NCBI RefSeq assembly: GCF_000422805.1
Contig: NZ_AUGT01000009.1
Span: 444,727 to 508,726, forward strand
Length of the DNA stretch: 64,000 bases
From: Nocardioides halotolerans DSM 19273
GTDB taxonomy: Bacteria > Actinomycetota > Actinomycetes > Propionibacteriales > Nocardioidaceae
Direction: 5' to 3'
The notes beneath the pieces are model-generated. The model did no database searches, was not told where the DNA came from, and was given only the letters and a program-made list of their open reading frames with translations. Below are positions 59,554-64,000 of this stretch, piece after piece. The stretch's first letter is position 1, and the number at the start of each line of letters is the position of its first letter. Both the position numbers and the translations under genes were made by a program.

Positions 59554-61821
59554 CTACCCCGAAATGGGTCTTACAGCGGTGATCCGGTGCACGGCGAACG
59601 TGCGGACGTCGTCGGAGCGCTGGTCGTGCGCGGTCAGCACGCCGCCCTCGACCGAGACGGGGTCCACGACCCGCTCGCTGCGGGACCCGTGGTTGTCGAC
59701 GTAGACGATGAGCACCGACCGGCCGACCTCGACCGCCTCGCGGAGCGCGGCGAGCGACCCGGACGGCGAGAGAGACGCCTCCGGGCCGAGCGGGCGCGAC
59801 GACGCGGCGCGGTCTCCGGACCGGATCGCGGTGACGACGGCCGACACGGTCGCCGTCCGCCGCGCGGCGGCCGCACCGCGCCCGCGGTGCTCGCGGGGGG
59901 TGCGCGCCCGGCGCTGGTCGGGGCGGACGACGTGCACGCTGCCGTCCTCGGCCTCGACGACAGGCGCGGCCCCGAGCTCGCGCAGCCGGGGGAGCAGGAG
60001 GTCGAGCGGCACCGTGCTCACGAGCACCGTGGGTGCCAGCCGGCGCAGGCCGAGCGACCCCGCCTTGGGGTGGTGCAGCAGCTCAGTGAGCGCGGCCTCG
60101 TCGTCGGCGCGGAGGAACGCCTCCGCGTGCCCGACCCGCACCGACCCGAAGGTGCGCGCCGTGTCGTCGACGAGGTAGGTGAGCGGCTGCGGCACAGGGG
60201 TCCGCGAGACCGAGCCCAGGAAGTCGTGCAGCTCGACCGCCGTCCAGCCGGTGTCGAGCGCCCGGCGGACCGACCCCGGCGTGAACCGGTAGACCGTCGC
60301 CCCGCCCCGGGACTCGACGTCGGCGACCAGCTGCAGCCGCCGGGCCAGCTGCGACTCCAGCGGGCCGGGCGCCACCGCCGTGAGGTCGGCCTGGAGCAGC
60401 ACGTGGTCGACCGGCTCGGGCAGCAGGCCGGCCAGCGCCTTCTGCGCCTTCTCGTCGTCGCCGGCCAGCAGGTCGCGGGCGTACGACGCCAGCCCGTCGA
60501 GCCCGGTCACCCCGAGCGCGGCTGCCTCCGTGACCGTCCACAGCACCTGGTCGGCGCGGCTGCGCGGCCGGCGCGGTCGCTGCCAGCGCAAGAGCGTGAC
60601 GACCGAGGGCACGCCGGTGCCCGCGGCCAGGCAGGTGCCCGGGGGCAGCGCCGCCAGCGCGGCCAGCGTCATCGCGCGCGTCTCGGCCATGTGGACGCCG
60701 GCCAGCTCAGGCGCCAGGGCGTTCCAGGCCTTGCCCGCGGTGTCGCGGGTGCCGACGAGGCCCGGCATCCGCGGGCTGTCGAGCCAGGTGCGCGCGAGCC
60801 CGGTCCAGCGCTCGGCGGGCGGACGCAGCACCCAGGAGTCGACCAGGTCGGTGGGCAGCCACACCTGGTTGCCGGCCGGGTCGGCGGCCGTGGACAGCAG
60901 CCCGGCACCCGAGGCGGCCTCGACGAGCAGCGCGACGGTGGCCTCCTCGACGTGCAGGGCCGCGGCGGTGGCCCGCAGGTCGCGGACGCCGAGGCCACCG
61001 CTGCGCAGGGCCGACGGCGGCTCGGCGCCCCACAGGTCGAGCAGCAGCTCGAGGCGGCGTACGGCGTCGAAGGCCGCGCCCGCCGCCATCGCGTCGACCT
61101 GGCGCTCGCTCCGGTCGGTCGACGCGGGCACGGGCACCTCGTCGACGCGCTCGGCGGTGGTGTGCCCGCCCCGCAGCGCGATCCCCACCTCACCGGGCAC
61201 CACGACCGTGCCGCTGCCGCGCGGCACCAGCAGCCGTCGGGAGAGCAGTTCCTCCGCCGGGGTGGCCGCGTCGGCCGGCAGCACGGTGTGCCGGGCGTCG
61301 TCGGTCGTCGCCTCCCCGCCCGCCGCCAGGACGTGCTCGAGCATCGCCCGCGCGGGCTCCGACAGCTCGCCCAGCAGCCGGGTGACCTCGCGCGCCGCCG
61401 GCGTGGGCGTCGAGCACGGCCGGAGCCCGCTGACGCCCGCCTCCGGTCCGCCGGTCAGGCCCTCGGCGACCCCGCTGAGCGGCCGGAGCCCGCCGGGCGA
61501 CTCCCAGGCCAGCGCCAGGTCGACCAGCCGGTCGACGGCCTCGCGCACGCGGGCCGGGTCGGCGTGGACCATCGCCGTCAACGCCTCATGTGACGTTTGA
61601 CCTGCGACGACCAGGGCATCTAGAACGGAGAGCTCGAGCCGGGTGAGCTGGTCGAGCGCGCGCACCAACGACGATCGCGTGGTCGCGCGCGAGGCCAGCT
61701 GGCCGGAGTCATGAGGAGCGGGTGTGGCCAGGTCAGGACGCGCGGAGAGCAGCCGGGACAGCCGGTCGTCCGGCCAGCCCCGCAGCTGGTCGGCGAGCGA
61801 TCGGTATCCCTCTGAGGCCAT
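59554..61821 (-). CDS. Helicase-associated (Helicase_C_3) protein with WYL-like C-terminus
   Basis: A 755-residue protein. It starts GYRSLADQLRGWPDDRLSRLL, typical of the XPB/Ssl2-like N-terminal family in actinobacteria, and includes a helicase-associated domain around 450-640 (VDHVLLQADLTAVAPGPLE). The last ~80 residues look like a WYL sensor (LREAVEVGRSVLIVYVDN). No Walker motifs are seen, so it is not a helicase by itself; it probably works with the XPB helicase encoded nearby. A basic, disordered stretch (RRARTPREHRGRG) separates the two parts. Confidence 0.85.
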   Translation of the reverse strand: MASEGYRSLADQLRGWPDDRLSRLLSARPDLATPAPHDSGQLASRATTRSSLVRALDQLTRLELSVLDALVVAGQTSHEALTAMVHADPARVREAVDRLVDLALAWESPGGLRPLSGVAEGLTGGPEAGVSGLRPCSTPTPAAREVTRLLGELSEPARAMLEHVLAAGGEATTDDARHTVLPADAATPAEELLSRRLLVPRGSGTVVVPGEVGIALRGGHTTAERVDEVPVPASTDRSERQVDAMAAGAAFDAVRRLELLLDLWGAEPPSALRSGGLGVRDLRATAAALHVEEATVALLVEAASGAGLLSTAADPAGNQVWLPTDLVDSWVLRPPAERWTGLARTWLDSPRMPGLVGTRDTAGKAWNALAPELAGVHMAETRAMTLAALAALPPGTCLAAGTGVPSVVTLLRWQRPRRPRSRADQVLWTVTEAAALGVTGLDGLASYARDLLAGDDEKAQKALAGLLPEPVDHVLLQADLTAVAPGPLESQLARRLQLVADVESRGGATVYRFTPGSVRRALDTGWTAVELHDFLGSVSRTPVPQPLTYLVDDTARTFGSVRVGHAEAFLRADDEAALTELLHHPKAGSLGLRRLAPTVLVSTVPLDLLLPRLRELGAAPVVEAEDGSVHVVRPDQRRARTPREHRGRGAAAARRTATVSAVVTAIRSGDRAASSRPLGPEASLSPSGSLAALREAVEVGRSVLIVYVDNHGSRSERVVDPVSVEGGVLTAHDQRSDDVRTFAVHRITAVRPISG

Positions 61822-61828
61822 CCGGCAA

Positions 61829-61834
61829 AGTCTA
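61829..61834 (-). promoter_or_regulatory. Leaderless promoter of the helicase-associated gene
   Basis: TAGACT on the minus strand, seven bases before the ATG at 61821. It lies in the 18-base gap to the divergent PP2C gene and overlaps a GTCTAGAGAC imperfect palindrome. Confidence 0.5.
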
Positions 61835-61839
61835 GAGAC

Positions 61840-62667
61840 GTGGTCGCAGCCGTGACCCAGGTCGAGCTCCTGCACGGTGCGACGTCCGACGTCGGGCTGC
61901 TGCGCGAGAACAACGAGGACGCCTACCTCGTCGCACCGCCCGTCTTCGCGGTCGCCGACGGCATGGGTGGGCACGAGAACGGCGACGTCGCCAGCCGCAT
62001 CGTGGTCGAGGAGTTCGCCCGCCTGGCCGAGGAGGGCTACGAGCCGACGCGTGGCACCGAGGCCGTCGCGGCGACGCTCGAGGCGTGCCAGCGCCGGATC
62101 ACGGAGTACGCCGGGGCCGACGGCACGGGCGCGCGGCGCACGCCCGGCACGACGGTGGTCGCGGCCCTCCTCGTCGAGGACCACGACGCGCCCGCGTGGC
62201 TGCTCGTCAACCTGGGCGACTCGCGCATCTACGCCGTGAGCGGTGGCCGGCTGCGGCAGGTCAGCGTCGACCACAGCGTCGTCCAGGAGCTCGTCGACTC
62301 CGGGGAGATCACCCCGGCCCAGGCCGGCCACCACCCGGAACGCCACGTGATCACGCGTGCCCTGGGCGGTCCCCGGCTCGAGCCGGCCGACAGCTGGGTG
62401 GTGCCGGTCAGCGAGATCGACCGGCTGCTGCTCTGCACCGACGGCATCAGCGGGCTGGTCGGCGACGACCGGATCGAGGCGATCCTGACCGGGACCTCCG
62501 ACCCCCGCGACGCCGCCGACGGACTGGTCGCCGCGGCGCTCGAGGCCGGCGGCGACGACAACGCCACCGCGGTGGTCGTCGATGTGGTGGGATTGGTCCC
62601 CGACCAGACCTACGACTCCGAGCAACAGCGGGCGAGTCTCGAGCAGAAGCTGGGGGCATTGCCGTGA
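61840..62667 (+). CDS. PP2C-family serine/threonine phosphatase
   Basis: A 275-residue PP2C phosphatase. Metal-binding aspartates are in LLRENNEDAYLV, VADGMGGHENGD, CTDGISGLVGDD and AGGDDNATAVVV, so the two-metal site is complete. It has no membrane segment. Removes phosphate from serine/threonine residues, presumably of targets phosphorylated by a kinase outside the window. A GTG at 61852 is an alternative start. It overlaps the FHA gene by 4 bases. Confidence 0.93.
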   Translation: MVAAVTQVELLHGATSDVGLLRENNEDAYLVAPPVFAVADGMGGHENGDVASRIVVEEFARLAEEGYEPTRGTEAVAATLEACQRRITEYAGADGTGARRTPGTTVVAALLVEDHDAPAWLLVNLGDSRIYAVSGGRLRQVSVDHSVVQELVDSGEITPAQAGHHPERHVITRALGGPRLEPADSWVVPVSEIDRLLLCTDGISGLVGDDRIEAILTGTSDPRDAADGLVAAALEAGGDDNATAVVVDVVGLVPDQTYDSEQQRASLEQKLGALP

Positions 62668-63893
62668 ACGCTTCCGTGGACCCCGTGCGCTCCTACCGCC
62701 CGGGGGAGTGGTTCGGCATCCTCGGCGAGCGCGCCGTCGTGATCCTCCCGCCCACCGAGAAGCCGCGGGTCGCCGCCCTCTGGGAGCTCGTCGACGGCGG
62801 CGCCGGCTTCGACGTCACGCTCGACGCCCTGATCTCCGGCGGGCTGCGCGACCTGCCGGCGTTCGTGCTCGTCAGCACCGGTGAGGGCGAGACCAAGGTC
62901 GTCATCCGCGGCCCGGCGCGGGCGGAGTTCCGGGTCGGCGACGAGACCGTCACCCTCGAGGGCTCCAGCGCCACCACGTGGGTGGAGCGCTCGATGGCCG
63001 AGGTCGAGCGGATGAGCATCGTGCTCCACGACGGTGACCCCGACGGGGTGGACGACGGCGCGGACCTGCCGTCGTACGTCGTCGACGGCGGGCTGTTCCG
63101 CATCTCGCGGCTCGACGAGGCGCCGGCCCACGAAGGACCCGACGAGTTCGCCGAGGAGCCGGCCTACGAGCGCGAGTTCCCGCTGCCGGACGGCGGGCTC
63201 GAGGACGACATCGAGGACGACGTCGAGGACGACATCGAGGACGAGCAGGAGTACGACGACGAGGACGACGCGGACCAGGACGACGACGCGTACGCCGGGT
63301 CCGAGCCGGTCGCCCGCTCGCCCGAGCCGCCGGCGTGGACCCCCTCGCCGCCGACCCTGCCGCCTCCGCCGCCACCGGCGCCGGTGCTCCCGCCCATGCC
63401 CGGCCCGCCCACCGAGGCGATGGCCGACGGCCCGCTCCCCGAGACCGACCACGACGGCCTCACGGTGACCGGTGCGTGGCAGCCACCCGCGGCCGAGCCG
63501 CCCGGCATCCCCGGGCAGCCGCCCGCACCCGACGTGACCGTCCCGGTGGCCCGCTTGCAGATCTCCAACGGCGACGAGGTCGACGTCGACCGGGCCATCG
63601 TCATCGGCCGGGCGCCCGAGTCGCGCCGGTTCAACGACACCGAGCAGCCGCTGCTCGTCACGGTGCCGAGCCCCCACCTGGAGATCTCGTCGACCCACAT
63701 CGAGGTCCGGCCCGGCTCCGGCGCCGACCACGGCAGCGCCGTGGTGACCGACCTCGCCTCCACCAACGGCACCGTCCTCGTGCAGCCCGGGCTCGGTCCC
63801 GAGTCCCTGGCTCCCGGCGTGCCGGTGCAGCTGATCCCCGGCGCGATCATCGATCTCGGCGACGGCGTGACCATCAAGGTCACCAGTCCCTGA
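62664..63893 (+). CDS. FHA-domain protein with acidic linker
   Basis: A 409-residue protein: an N-terminal globular part (about 1-130), an acidic stretch (about 170-210; repeated EDDIEDDVED), a proline-rich linker (215-285), and a C-terminal FHA domain (about 295-405; IVIGRAPESRR, SSTHIEVR, DLASTNGTVL). FHA domains bind phosphothreonine. Coupled to PP2C (GTGA), it is likely an adaptor of a Ser/Thr phosphorylation system. The acidic linker is encoded by gaggacgac-type repeats. Confidence 0.9.
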   Translation: MNASVDPVRSYRPGEWFGILGERAVVILPPTEKPRVAALWELVDGGAGFDVTLDALISGGLRDLPAFVLVSTGEGETKVVIRGPARAEFRVGDETVTLEGSSATTWVERSMAEVERMSIVLHDGDPDGVDDGADLPSYVVDGGLFRISRLDEAPAHEGPDEFAEEPAYEREFPLPDGGLEDDIEDDVEDDIEDEQEYDDEDDADQDDDAYAGSEPVARSPEPPAWTPSPPTLPPPPPPAPVLPPMPGPPTEAMADGPLPETDHDGLTVTGAWQPPAAEPPGIPGQPPAPDVTVPVARLQISNGDEVDVDRAIVIGRAPESRRFNDTEQPLLVTVPSPHLEISSTHIEVRPGSGADHGSAVVTDLASTNGTVLVQPGLGPESLAPGVPVQLIPGAIIDLGDGVTIKVTSP

Positions 63894-63895
63894 CC

Positions 63896-64000
63896 ATGAG
63901 CGATGTCGCCTACGAGGCTCCTGACACCGGAGCGCTGACCACCGACCACCTCGTCGCGGGCGCGGACCGCCGCTTCTACGCGTTCGTCGTCGACCGGCTC
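63896..64000 (+). CDS. RDD-family membrane protein, N-terminal part
   Basis: The first 35 residues of a protein cut by the window edge. The end GADRRFYAFVVDRL matches the opening of RDD proteins (GxxRRxxAxxxDxx), before the first membrane helix. It starts three bases after the FHA stop and belongs to the same operon. RDD proteins near FHA/PP2C genes are common in actinobacteria. Confidence 0.65.
   Translation, partial: MSDVAYEAPDTGALTTDHLVAGADRRFYAFVVDRL

Overview
The window is very GC-rich, uses GTG starts often, and joins neighbouring genes by 4-base ATGA or GTGA stop/start overlaps. At least a dozen genes have a TANNNT -10 box only 6-7 bases before the start codon, which implies leaderless mRNAs. 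With actinobacterial gene families (XPB helicase beside a helicase-C/WYL protein, CGNR protein, DUF2207/LemA, DUF4031, DUF2236, FHA/PP2C) this points to a high-GC actinobacterium, most likely Nocardioides or a close relative. The genus is inference; no rRNA, tRNA or CRISPR array was seen.

Layout. 0-1.4 kb: end of a family-5 solute-binding protein, an HTH-only LysR protein and a duplicated hairpin. 1.4-13 kb: a patatin, then a molybdenum hydroxylase cluster: MoxR ATPase, VWA protein, XdhC, an exported hydrolase, a GAF regulator, the 2Fe-2S, molybdopterin (AYRGAGR, form II) and FAD subunits, and a CoxG-like anchor. 13-32.5 kb: ordinary genes, including an MFS exporter, DUF2207/LemA, aldo/keto reductase, AlkB, a MacB-type ABC exporter, GntR regulator, CutC/DUF4031, HD hydrolase, a secreted Cys-closed lysine-rich protein, DUF2236 oxygenase, serA, RidA and an ArsR/AHSA1/VOC operon.

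32.5-53.5 kb looks like a catabolic island: a deacetylase of the histone deacetylase/acetylpolyamine type, a P1 (DmpA-type) aminopeptidase, a CocE-type hydrolase, two Rieske oxygenases of the N-demethylase type, a sarcosine-oxidase-like flavoprotein, a five-gene Dpp/Opp importer, an S9 peptidase, a GcvT-like protein and a large FAD oxidoreductase. Near-identical 20-bp palindromes (TACTGAC...GTCAGTA) lie at three of its promoters, suggesting one regulon for taking up and dismantling a peptide-like, N-methylated compound. The substrate is unknown.

53.5-64 kb: an 82-bp tandem repeat array, a TagB/TagF-type transferase, a frameshifted S33 peptidase, the XPB helicase/CGNR/WYL group, and a PP2C-FHA-RDD signalling group cut by the window edge.

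Between genes are many copies of a REP-like hairpin element whose stems covary between copies (largest arrays near 30.4, 41.4-42.1 and 50.1-50.6 kb). A 60-bp palindromic block sits in frame inside xdhC.
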